From contig JBAJFE010000045.1 in NCBI GenBank assembly GCA_037903355.1, forward strand, positions 124,001-188,000: a DNA stretch of 64,000 nt, read 5' to 3'. This DNA is from Trichuris trichiura (Eukaryota; Nematoda; Enoplea; Trichinellida; Trichuridae). The notes under the pieces were generated by a model. The model had not been told where the DNA came from and made no database searches. It saw only the letters and a list, made by a program, of their open reading frames with translations. Below, piece by piece: positions 27,501 to 38,543 of the stretch (its first letter is position 1; each line of letters opens with the position of its first letter). The position numbers and the translations under genes were made by a program.

Positions 27501-27865
27501 GTAGCAGACCGGGCCCTTCGGCGGTGATCGTGGGCGCCGAGCACGGGGACTGTTCGTTCAACTTTCCGAACGGACCTTGTTCGGTGAGTGTTTCCAGGAG
27601 GAAGCAACTGTCAGAGCGCGTAACTGACTGCGCAGATCGTCAACTTCTTGCTGCAAGCGTTCGAGCTCATCCGGACGGTCGGCAAGTCTGTCCTTAGTGA
27701 CTAAAATTACCATGTCGCTACCAGTTACCAATTCATCAGCCGCGCGAGCCAACTCCTCAATATCTGTCGTTCTCTTGGCCTTCAAAACTAGTTAAACGGT
27801 GGATGGCAAACGAGGTAGAAATAGCCGGCGGAAAAACGGACCGTTTGTGTCAACCAGGCCCGTTG

Positions 27866-28309
27866 CTACTCTCTGCATCTCGCGCAGCAAGCACTGGTTG
27901 GCCGCTGGTCTCCTAACCGTATCGTTTGTATGAGGGAACGGAAACGGTCTTCCGTTGACGGCATGAATCTCTCGAGTAACTTGGACTTAAGATGTTCATA
28001 TGGAGTCTCACCGTGTGGTTCCAAGAGATCGTCGACTTCTGCTGCGACGGTGTCGGTCGGGGCGGCGATTGTGTAATAAAATTTGGTCGTGGACGACGTA
28101 ATTTTGGAAAGGGCGAATTGAGCCTCTGCCTGAGCAAACCATACTCTCGCAGAGTGAGGCCAAAAGGGCGGTAGCGTAACAGCGACGGCAGCTGCAAGGT
28201 GGGTATGTCTGATTGGAGAGAGCTCCGTGTTTCTCTCTTTTAACGGGTCACCAGTTGTAGAGAACATAGCAGTGGAGAACACGTTGCAGGGCAGGAGAAT
28301 ACAGGACAT
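27866..28309 (-). pseudogene. gypsy gag remnant
   Basis: A 147-aa minus-strand ORF includes LPPFWPHSARVWFAQAEAQF and a later PYEHLKSKLLERF motif, both typical of gag in gypsy elements of flukes, nematodes and arthropods. It begins inside the right LTR, so the true start is probably nearer 28230. The frame breaks downstream (27785-27558 continues the protein in another frame). Confidence 0.8.
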
Positions 28310-28340
28310 ATATATTGTGCGCAGGTGTGGGTCCGTTCCA
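28257..28340 (-). repeat. right (5') LTR of gypsy element
   Basis: This 84-bp partner of 24285-24369 is where the element's transcription should start. The adjacent minus-strand TGGTGACCCG is a candidate primer-binding site. Confidence 0.75.
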
Positions 28341-30306
28341 ATATGTTACGGACTTTAGGCACTACGCTCGACGAAGAGCGACACACGTACACAAAAGTTC
28401 GAATGAAACTTGAACTATTCGTTTCTTCCGCTACCTAATCCTAACTATATACTTTATCCCTTGAAGATAAACACATTATTACTTCTTTTAGCAAATAATA
28501 TCAGTTCCAAAAAAATTAAATTAGCCTTTAAAATTTGCCGTGCACGCTTGTTAGAAAAACTCTCCACTTTTCTTTGCTGCTACCAGTAAGGTCCATTCAA
28601 AAGGGTGCTCCACTGTACTATGTTGATTCGCTTAGTCACGTTTTTGTTCCGGAAGACCACTGTTTTCTGTTTCAGTATCAGTGCATTCATTCATGCAGTT
28701 GTGTTTTCAGTGACTATAAAGAGAAAGAATGAAAAATATCCAATGTCAGATGATTCTGCTTCGTAAGGTCAAGACATGGTGCCGTACATCAGAAGCCGAT
28801 GGACGCATCATTGAAAGTTTTACGTGGCGATTTACTGCGCAGTTTTAAGTTCCTAGATGCCCTTCCAGTCATTTTTTTGCGTCTTACCAGGTTTTCGTGC
28901 AGCCCTGTACGTATTCATCGGCACTGTTTTCTGTACTGTTTATCTCAACCCATTACGTTGACGCGAGATCTGGAAGCTCCGAAAGCTTAGAAACTTTCCT
29001 CCTTTAGGGTTCTCATTAAAAGCGGACCTACCGTAACTTTTGTAAGGAATGTCTCTTCACAAAATTCTGCATGACGCGGAAGACGGGACAACAGCTTCCC
29101 GAAAGCTGCGTGCATTGCCCCTGTGGTTTACCTGTCAGCTTGCTCATCCATTGGTTAGTAGGAGCCTTACTCTTACACTTCAGAAATATAACTACAAGTA
29201 ACGGCAGAACACCGTCGAAAGACTACAATCAAAACGTATCACCCTGTTACAAGGCATACTGTTTTCAACAACATCTCTGCGCTTCTTCATTTGTGTTCAT
29301 GCAGCAGCGACTGTAAGAATTTTCAAAGTTTATTTCTGTATATCAAAAAAAAACAAAGTACAAATCGAGAATAGGAATGTGTTGTTGGCCAGCCATGCCA
29401 TATTGGATGTCCGCTAACACAGCCGATTCCATCGCTTATTTTTCTAATTCCCCTAACGAATTGACTTTGCACAATTGTTCATTTGTCGGCTCAGGTAATA
29501 GTGTCAATGGGCACTGTTTCCTCCAAAAGATTGCAAACTATTCATCAACCCTATTTGCATGGTACTGGCGCGAATGTAGATTTACCGCATGTAGCCATGG
29601 ACTATATTCTCCATTCCTGCAGGCAGCCGTGAACTTGCCTATCTGTTTCTCCCCGTTATATCGTAAACTATGTATCCTAAGAACGTTTTCTTCTCCAACG
29701 CCTGTGACTATTAATAGACCCCCTCAGAAAGCCATCACTGCTATCGTATGCTCATTATTTCAAACCTGGTCTACAGCATTGCAGAGCCAATTTCCTTTCC
29801 CATGAACTCCTCACTTTAAAATTCTTCAGCCGTTCGCTTGTCTGTATGGTTATCCAAGTTCATAATACGAAAGTCGACAGAGCCACACAGCTGTGCTGAA
29901 TCGCCTTATTTAACAATTGTTTCAACTCCAACCTGTTCCAGAAAATCGTGACCATTAAACAATCCAGCATGAAACCCTAATAAAATTTTTCATGCTTGAG
30001 CGTTTAATTCGTGCTCTAAATAGTTCTTCAGCACGTTCAGTGCTTCTGCGTAGTATGTTTGAAGCGTCTCCTAACGTACGAAATTCCTGACATCAATGTC
30101 TTCACTGGTGAACTCGGCATACCAATCAGTTTGTATTTATCAGAAGATATCATAAAGCACGCGAATTTCGCATGCTCTCAAACTTGGCTTCTCGCGCGAA
30201 GGCAATCTTACCGTCATCTTGAAACGCCACAATTTCATATCCATTAAATGTACTTTGGGTGATTTGAATTCAGCCTTGACAGCACGATTAATATCATCAC
30301 TTTCAG

Positions 30307-31270
30307 CGTATTTGCTTACGTTCCCCAAAGCCAGCAGATGGAGGCAGTACGCATGGCCTAATGAAGACGCCGTAGTGACTGTCGACGCATCGAAAACATC
30401 TTTACAGCAAATACAAGTAATGGCGCAGCGTCTGGGATACTTCAGTTTCTACTGCACGCCATTTGCTTCACTTCAAATTATCACAGAGCAGCGCTGAAGA
30501 GCACTCACAAAACAACACAGCGAAGGGAACCACTTGAGACCACAGCAGCCATCCGCCGGACGTAACTTAGCCATCGTCTTGTTTGTATCATTCATGAAAC
30601 ATGAAGCCGATCAACTCCACTGCGCCATTTTTCATTCGCCAGCGGCGGGATTCAGGTTTCTCTCAAAGCCGCACTACCGCTATTAAAGCCCTTACACGGG
30701 ACAACTCCTCAAGGTACATCGGCTGCTATAACGTAAGCCTCGAGAATAAAATATCATCCCCATTAACTTTCCATACGTTAGACGGGACAAAATTTCTGAA
30801 TGTACCTGGACTGCCGCGAATTCAGCCACCGGAGCAACAAATCAAGCATATTCGCCTACGTTGCCCATAGCCAGCAGGTGGTAGCGATAGGCGTTCCCCA
30901 ATGAAGACGCCGTAGTGACTGTCGGCGCATTGAAAATATCTTCATAACAAGGACAAGTAATGGCGCAGCGTCTTGGACAGTTTACTTCAATTTTTATTGC
31001 ACGCCATTTGCTTCAATTCAAATTACCACACCGCAGCGCTGATGATCTCACCGAAAACAGTACAGCCAAGGGAACCACTTGCGAGCACAGCAGCAATCCC
31101 CCGGACGAGACTCACCCATCATCTTGCTTGTATCGTTCATGAAAGACGAAGGCCATCATTTCCGCTGCGACATTTTGCATTCGGTAGCGGCGGGATTAAG
31201 GTATCTCTCAAAGCCGCACTCCCGCTAGCAAAACCTTTACACGCGACGCTTTTGCTGAATGCGCTTGGGC
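30307..31270. repeat. internal repeats of unit A (two copies)
   Basis: Two copies spaced about 542 bp apart begin at 30307 and 30849. They share the phrases GAAGACGCCGTAGTGACTGT and GTAATGGCGCAGCGTCT, plus fragments of an 88-bp sub-repeat around GGGACA...GAATGTAC. Units B and C have three copies each. Confidence 0.75.
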
Positions 31271-32821
31271 TGCCGTAATGTCAGCCTCGGCAACATAATG
31301 TCATCTTCATTCACTTTTCGTAGCTTACACTTGCACACACTCGTCCGCATGGGGTGACGCCATTGGAACCGCTTACCAGTGTACGGAAGCCCCTGCGGCA
31401 ATATCGTCAGAACCTGCAATTCTCTTTGACTATCAGAACGCACGCTGTGCTACCATAGTCTCTTTAAAGTGACTGCTCGTAGATGCGCAGGTTTGCATAA
31501 GAGCTAACCTGCGCATCACTGGTTGCTATGATTAGAACGACCTTCCGTATACTGTCAGTGCTTTAGCACTGAAAAAAGAATTGGAAGAAATGAGGATATT
31601 CTTTCCAAATTTTTTAGCAGAGAAAAGGAACGCGGTTTAAACGACTAGTCTGCAAAATGTTTCGACGCGAGCGGTTGAACGCCCAATGTTCACCAGCTAC
31701 ACAGTTCGACGCAACGAGTACAATTCCTTTAATTGATCAGTATGCGTCAAACCAAATTTTTACCCTAAAAGACCTAGTCAGCGATGACTTCTCGCTGTAC
31801 ATCGTCAAAATATGCTGCTTGCTAAGCGCGAATAACTCAGCCGAAGTGCCGACGGAGTCCTTCGCAGTTGAGCACAGCGATGCTAAGTCTTTCCCATTAT
31901 TTTGTGACCACTGGCCTGAGACTAACTCGAAGTCCATGTACAATTCAACCTATGCTGTCATGTTTTAAAGACGTCGCCAAAGAAACCCTGTTCGCAAGAT
32001 CTGATGGTCAGTTCTTTCTGCCTATGCTCTAACCCAAGCGTCACTCAGTTTACTCTGTCATGTTCTACTCTAGTATTCCTCAAACTCACGGTCGACAATA
32101 CCGTTCTGCAAATGTTTCAGGCCCTTTCTACTCCTGTATTCTGATTAAGCAACTTGGCGGACGCTCGTTGCCAGAAATAGTGCATGGGGCAGAGCGGCCA
32201 ACTTACAAATCCTGAATGAAAGCTCAAACGCTTCGTTGCCGGCAAGAACTACCGCTGCTAAACCCAAGTCAGTCTGGCCTACAGTTTTTGCATTGGACTG
32301 TAATTCCAGCAGCTCCTATTGCACAGAAACTTCTTCCTCTCCATGTTCATAAACGGTTTAATTCCGCTCTCGTGGGATAACGATCGAAAGAGCGTCCTAA
32401 AAGCGGCAAGTAGAATGGCCAGGCACCGCCTGCAGATGCTAGTACCGCATCTACACTTCAGCTTTAGAGGGCCAGCTTACGTTTTTCTCTTCGGCGAAAT
32501 TTTGAAACAGGAATAAGTCACCCCCTGCGAAATTCCTCAGCAGGAAAAGCAGCTAACACACCATCGCAGATATAACCGAACTACTGACCTAAGTTCAACC
32601 GACGTTGTCATTAGGAAGCTGCTTATTCACCTCATTTGCTGAACTTGAAGTACAAGTCGGCCACGTACGTGATACAGGCTTCACGAGTCAGCATGTTTTC
32701 AGCAGGCGAAGTGTAGTCCTCTTCAAAACATTGAACGAAACTGATTCGAACAGTTCAAAGAAACGTGACAGGCCGGCACATTCTTATAGCCGTTTGACTT
32801 CCATGTTCAGGAGAAGATGAT

Positions 32822-33150
32822 TCAACACTTCGTTACTGTCATCACAAAATCCCTAAAACACGCGACACACAATGTATTACTTTTGACATTGTTTGCCCCT
32901 TTGATGACTAACTGAAGCGGTTCATTGCCGCGAGGGTTCAAACGACGCATGCAGAGGTACTGACGATACAACACACGATGAATCGACAGCACGTTCAGAA
33001 CAACCCTTTTCAGATGCAATACGAAATCTCGATGATAACCAACTATAGCTGGTATAACCGCCTTCGTTACCGCTGCGCTGGTCCGAAGAGGAACTCTGTT
33101 TCCAGAAAAAAAATTTTTGTACTGCTCGAACAACAGGCTTATCTCTCGTA
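32822..33150 (-). other. conserved minus-strand reading frame, unknown
   Basis: A minus-strand ORF (103 aa, 33133-32822) has a counterpart in unit C (52638-52180, 152 aa) that keeps the frame across many substitutions. Shared parts are the RAAATK/TSAAVTK segment, a GYxRDF motif, and an amphipathic helix with LSIHRVLYRQ. Unit B is interrupted by a frameshift. A CAG acceptor-like site precedes the conserved part in A and C. The helix with a histidine-arginine pair followed by an N-x-x-F-like stretch faintly recalls the cytoplasmic helix before TM6 of gustatory-receptor-like proteins, but no membrane helices could be placed. Treat it as unknown, and possibly only an accident of high DNA identity. 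Confidence 0.25.
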
Positions 33151-34051
33151 TCTGCTGTGAGTCATTTCGAAAACAATAATGCTTCTACGAAGCGCTGTTA
33201 TCTTAAACGGCGAACGTACTCCAAAACAACAACTTCGTTATCGGGCAATGTGAATCCGCCCACTTGCAAAATTGGAACGAGAAATCGCTCCCTCTGTACA
33301 TGCAGCTTAGCGTGTTTTCAATGTCTTTAGCCATTACATTAATTCGCTTCTGAACAGTATCATTGCTGAGCGGGTTTCGTTACTGACATCACGTCCACTT
33401 TGGCGAAGCACAGTTTCTACGACTTCAACTATGGCGGGAAATAGCAAGTCTTGGGCGATCCTCTAAGGCATACCGGATTTCGAAAATTGAGAGCAAAATT
33501 CTCCGTTATGCTGCACGTCCAACGTCGCTTTTCAAAGTTGGTAATCTTTAGGCGAGTAGCACCCTTTCTGACTCTTTTCAGTCGGATGGCTAATGAGCCG
33601 CGCGGGTCCCCTTGAGAATTACTGTTTTACGGTATCGTTGATGGATTCTTGTCAACAATGGCAAAAGTTGGCAAAGCTTTAAAAGCACAATTCGTGCAAG
33701 ATGTTTAATGCAGCTCCGGTCAAGAGACTACGGGGGACGATAGGGTTTTGAACGGAAGGCAAGAGAACGATAAGGTGCTAAATGCAAGGTAATTGGACGA
33801 TAGGGGTGATAAAAGGCGAGACATTGCGTTGGTATTTGGACGTTTAACCAGGGTCAGTTCACCTTCAACCGATGCCAATGGGCCACTAGGAAAAGAAACG
33901 TATTCATGGTCCAATCAGCGCTTCGGTCTTTCCAGCCAGCAACGAACGCCCACAGCTAAATGGCGCTGGAGAGAAAATGTTTGCTATAAATATCACGATT
34001 CTAATACACTCGCAGAAACCGAACAATCCTTATAATTGCTATGGCCGAAAA

Positions 34052-34627
34052 TCAGGAATGAATCACTTCGTCGGGGTCGGAACGGAGAATATCATCAACC
34101 AGATACTGACGTGTAAACTTGTGCCCCCGGCACTGTTCGAACTGACGAATTACTTCGTGAGCTTCCCAACCTTCGACATTAACCAGATACTTGCAAATGA
34201 AGTATCCGGTACGATTAACACCGTGCGTACAGTGGACGCAGATGGCTGCCTCGTCATCTGGCGAATAGTTCCAGCGCTCCTTGAATGCCTTAACGTGCTC
34301 TATGAAATCCATACGGAAGTCTATAGCAGGCACCAGCCCACCAGCAACCATAATTTTGACATAATCAACGTTAAGTCTTGAAAAAATTTCTGGATCGTAA
34401 TAACGCTCTGTTGCAGTAAGGTTGATAACCATTTTTACATTGTGACCAGTCTTGCGGATTTCTTCAACCAAATTTTGGGGCGTGTAGTGAAGTGCTGTGG
34501 ATCGAAGCTTCGAACATAGCCGCTCAGACAACGGGGTTTTCGATGGTATGAACGGTGTCCCGGGAATGCGTTCGCCAAAGGCTGTGTAGTCTGCCCAACG
34601 GTCAGGAATAGGCTTGGTCCTCGGCAT
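34052..34627 (-). CDS. pir-1: PIR-1/DUSP11-type RNA 5'-triphosphatase, copy A
   Basis: A single-exon 191-aa protein. The N-terminal IPDRWADYTAFGERIPGTPFI matches the start of the PIR-1/DUSP11 catalytic domain, and the signature HCTHGVNRTGY (132-142) holds the CX5R active site, Cys133 and Arg139. A YLVNVEGW segment and a CRGHKFTRQ motif follow, as in the family. The family removes gamma and beta phosphates from RNA 5' ends, and in Caenorhabditis PIR-1 acts in Dicer-linked small RNA pathways. The length fits the catalytic core without extra tails. The start was chosen because it aligns with the family and follows a stop-rich upstream. Units B and C carry copies at 43402 (broken) and 53635 (intact). 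Lack of introns could mean an ancient retrocopy or a natural single-exon gene. Confidence 0.93.
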   Translation of the reverse strand: MPRTKPIPDRWADYTAFGERIPGTPFIPSKTPLSERLCSKLRSTALHYTPQNLVEEIRKTGHNVKMVINLTATERYYDPEIFSRLNVDYVKIMVAGGLVPAIDFRMDFIEHVKAFKERWNYSPDDEAAICVHCTHGVNRTGYFICKYLVNVEGWEAHEVIRQFEQCRGHKFTRQYLVDDILRSDPDEVIHS

Positions 34628-35491
34628 TTAAGCGATGATTTGCACTTGAACAAACACCTAAGTCTGAAAACAACATAAATATTGAAATGTGAACACATAT
34701 GGCAGCGAAAAAAAGCTACAATCGACAAACTACACGTCCAACGTCAGCGATTCAAGAATGGCAGCAAAATCACAGTACCCATAAATGCTTGCAAGTTCGA
34801 ACAACGAGCTGGTCAGGACAATACAGCGTCAAAACGTTATTCTCTTTACAAGTTAAATTGAGCGCAGTTCTACCCGCACATCTGTTAAATCAGAAGTGTT
34901 TGTAAGCTTGAAAGTCTTTGTTCTTTTGGACAGCGTATTTTCGTCTGTCTTTATTTTACAGCAATTCCACACGCTTTGTGTAGCTTCACGTGCTGCGCGT
35001 ATTTCGCTTTCAGCCCTATGCTTACCGCTACCTAACTTGTATTTACGCTAGCATGTGCGAAAATGGTAGAATTGTTTGATAACGATAAGACTCCACGACT
35101 CTCGAAGGTTAGTTGAAGGTATTCCAAACTAGAACTACGTTTGCAGAAAAATTTTTTTAAACAACAGCAGAAGCTTTAACGAATTTGAAAAAGATCTGTT
35201 ACGCTAGCAATTATCGCAGAGAACGTGCGTATCAGTTGCAACCCATCACGTTTCGTTCTCACAGTTTATGTTAGCCTAAATGGCTCAATGATTTAAATGA
35301 AATAATAAAGTATCGAAATGTATCATTTTCAGTATTCCATCGAACAGCGTGCTGGCTTGGCCTCAACATACAGTCAGTTACCGCTGAGCAGATTATAGAG
35401 AATACCACATATGACGTATATAAAGACGCTGAGAAGTGTGGTAATAAAAGCTTTCTGCTAAACTGGCAATGACTCTGTGGATGATAGACTT

Positions 35492-36321
35492 TTATACGGA
35501 TTTTTCCATGGCTTTCTTTCGTTCTTCGTAACCGTATTTGTGAAAAGCTAAGAAAAACGCCCATACAACAAATGAATGAGCAAGATGTTGAAAAAGTGAC
35601 AGCAAAAGCAACGGGTATATCTTTTGGGACGCCCTAATCCCGTTATTAACGGGGCACTTGAGGTATAGGAATTGACTTAGGCTTGTGGAAAGGCAGATGT
35701 TTACCCGTATGCTTATTTTTGGCCGTCCTGTTCTACCCTTATGTGAGCGTAAGCTAAAATGTTAGTGTTACGTATGCAGCCTGAAAATACGTTCTTGGGA
35801 GTCGCTGATTCGCGGAGGCGTGCTCAGAGTTGCGCCGAAAAATCATCAAGCGTGAACTTCGCGAAAGGTTGACGGTAGACCACGAAGATAAATTAATAAA
35901 ACTTCTTTTAAGCTGTAATGAATTAAAGTGCTAAGTAGATGCACGGCCACCTTAATAACGGCTAATACCGTGTGCCAGGAACATAGTTTCGTGCCTTATC
36001 TCATCGTATTTGCATCGACAAAACTACGAAGGCTATTAAGCGATTAAAAGGGAATCAGCTTCGTTTTACGAATGGCTATTAAATTATCGTTTTTTCCTTA
36101 TCAGCTCGACAACGCGAAGCTTTTTTTATTTCTTCAATTTAAGTGAGCAAATTGGCAAGTAACCTTTCTGTAAGAAGTAACTTAGTCTTTAACCATTGCT
36201 GACGCAGTTCTTACATCCAGAATATTGGGCGCAGTGCAAGCGTATCGTTGTATCTTAAAGTACATACGAAAATGGGACCCCAGTCGAGCTGGAACCATGA
36301 GATTTCTGAGGTCTTCCGCAT
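35492..36321 (-). CDS. candidate two-exon small membrane protein, unit A
   Basis: Two minus-strand exons are proposed: 36215-36321 (start ATG, ends at a GTAAGA donor) and 35492-35633. The phases match across a 581-bp intron and would give an 82-aa protein. An ATG is also formed exactly at the junction, and starting there gives 47 aa beginning MASQK. The second exon encodes a leucine-rich stretch, a HSFVVWAFFLAF membrane helix and a charged tail YGYEERKKAMEKS. This is the plan of many small mitochondrial inner-membrane subunits, but no family was identified. The acceptor lacks a pyrimidine tract, which weakens the model. In unit B the second exon is open and the distal start is AAG. In unit C it has stops. 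Confidence 0.3.
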
Positions 36322-38543
36322 AGTTGTCCCCCCGGAAGTGACGACGGCAGCTTCAAAAGAGGTCAAGTTGAGATTTTTAAGTCAGAGCAACAATGGCTAC
36401 CGAAGTCCTGCGATCGGTGCAGCGATGCAGACAGGTGGCGTATTACTGAGAGAATAAAACAGTACCGATGGCGATTTTGCGTTTTACCATTCCAGCTGCC
36501 GTCGTACTACAGTTCTTTCGGCCATCCTTTTCTGCCCTAGCCTTGTGCTTCTTGCTGCGCGGCTAATCACACTTCATTACGCAGTAGAATCGCCGATTAT
36601 GCCGTGATACTGCCGCTGTCACTTCCGGCGGGACAACTATGCAGAGGATCCCCAGTACGCGTCAAGGTGGAGTTCCAACAGGCTGCCACCAGGTCCCAAA
36701 AACACAACAAACACTCTTTCACTTCATTTAGTAAATAATATCAGTTAAAAGAAATCAACTTAAGGGTTAAAATTTGCCGCGAACGCTTGTCTGAAAAATT
36801 CTCCACTTTTCTTTGCTGCTGTCAGTAAGGTCAATTCAAAAGCCCGCTTGACTGTACTATGTTTATTTACGTAGTAATGCTTTCGTTCCTGCAGACTGTT
36901 GTTTTCTGTTTCAGCATCAATGGATTCATTCACGCAGCTGTGTTTTCAGTAACGTTAAAGAGAAAGAATGGAAAATTTTCAATTTCACATGATTCTGCTT
37001 CGTAAGGTCAAGAGATGGAGCGGAATATCAGAAGCCGATGGGCGCACTATTGAAAATTCTGCTTGTTGATTTACCGCGCAGCTGTAAGTTCGTACTTGTT
37101 CTTCCACTCAGCCGTTGGCGTTTTACCAGGGTTTTCGTGCAGCGTCGTACGTTTTGATCGTTAGTGCTTTCTGTGTCGTTTATCTCAATTCCTCATGTTG
37201 ACACGAAAGCTGCGAAAGCTTAGAGGCTTTGTTCCTTTGGGTTTTCTTTAAAAGCAGACATGTCGTAATTTTGGTAATGGATGTCTTCCCACAAAATTCT
37301 GCGTGACGCTGAAGACAGTAGTACAGGTGCCCGCAAGTTGCGTCCATTGCCTGTGTGATTTAGCAGTCAGCTTGCTCATCCATTCATTAGTAGGAGGCTT
37401 GTTCTCATACTTTACAAGTAGAACACCAAGTAACGGCAGAACACCGTGGAAAGACTACAATGAAAATTTATCACACTGTTGCAAGGCATATTGTTTCCAA
37501 GAACATCTTTCTGATTCTTCGTTTGTGTTGAAAGAGCAGCAACTGGAAAATTTTAAAGTTCATTTGTGTATGTCGAAAAGAAGAATAAACAAAGTAAAAA
37601 TCGAAAATACGAGTGTGATGTTGGCCAGCCATGCCATATTGGATGCCCGGTGACACCGCCAATTCCACTGCTGATTTTTCTAAATGTCATAACGAACTGA
37701 CCTTCCACAATTTTTCATTTGTCGATAGAGGTAATAGCGTTAATGGGCACTGTTTTCTCCAAAAGATTGCAAACTGTTCTTCAGCCGTATTGGCACGGTA
37801 CTGGTGTGAATGCAAATTTAACGCATATAGCCGTTGACTATAATCGCGATCTCTGGACGCATCGGTGAACTAGCCCATCTGCTTCGCAACATCATATCGT
37901 AAATTTATGTATCCCAGGAACGTTTTCTTCTCAAACGTATTTGACCATTAGTAGGTACCCTCAGAAGGTCATCATTACTATCCTATGCTCATTATTTAAA
38001 ACCAGGTCTACAGCATAGCAGTGCCAATTTCCGTTGTGTTCGACCTCGCTTTAAAACTCTTCATCTCTTCGCTTGTCTGTATGCTTACCTAAGTCAATAA
38101 TACGAAAGTCGACACAGCTACTCAGCTTTCCCGAATGGTCTTATTAAACAATTATTCCAACTCCCCTGTTTTAGAGAATCGTGACCATTAAACAATCCAA
38201 CCTGATAGCCCAATACAGTGTTCCATGCTCGAGCGTTGAATTTTTTTTCTGAATAGTTCTTCAGCTTGTTGAGTCCTTTTGCGTGTTATGTTTGAAGCTT
38301 CTGCTAAAGTACGAAACTCTTCACGTCAATATCCTCGCAGGTGGAGTTGATATACCAATCAGTTTGTATTTTTCACCAAATAGCATAAAGCACGCGAACT
38401 TCCCAGGCTTTCTTATTTGGCCTTCTCAGCGAAGGCAACCTTGCCGTCATCTTGAAACGTCACAATTTCGTGTCCATTGAATGTACTTCGGTTACTTGAT
38501 GTCGGCCTTGACAGCACACGTAATATTATCACTTTCAGCGTAT

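Larger units (their letters stand above)
24285..28340 (-). mobile_element. degenerate Ty3/gypsy LTR retrotransposon
   Basis: A 4.06-kb element on the minus strand is bounded by near-identical LTRs of about 85 bp (24285-24369 and 28257-28340), each starting TG and ending CA. The order gag, CWYH-like gag end, protease, RT, RNase H, integrase is the Ty3/gypsy order. Frames are broken by several shifts and stops. Just inside the right LTR the minus strand reads TGGTGACCCG, a plausible tRNA primer site two bases from the LTR. No clean target duplication was found (ATTAT on the left, ATATG on the right), so an end may be rearranged or eroded. LTRs this short are at the low end for the superfamily. 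Confidence 0.88.
28470..36708. repeat. tandem segmental duplication unit A
   Basis: This is the first of three tandem units of 8-10 kb. It starts near an AGCAAATAATATCAG phrase at 28490, which recurs at about 36735 and 46613. Its right end (36245-36708) is repeated at 46125-46586. From left to right it holds non-coding sequence, internal 0.54-kb repeats (30307-31270), a conserved minus-strand ORF (near 33130), the pir-1 gene, and a candidate small membrane-protein gene. It lacks all the mobile insertions that mark units B and C, which makes it the best picture of the ancestral unit. Confidence 0.9.
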
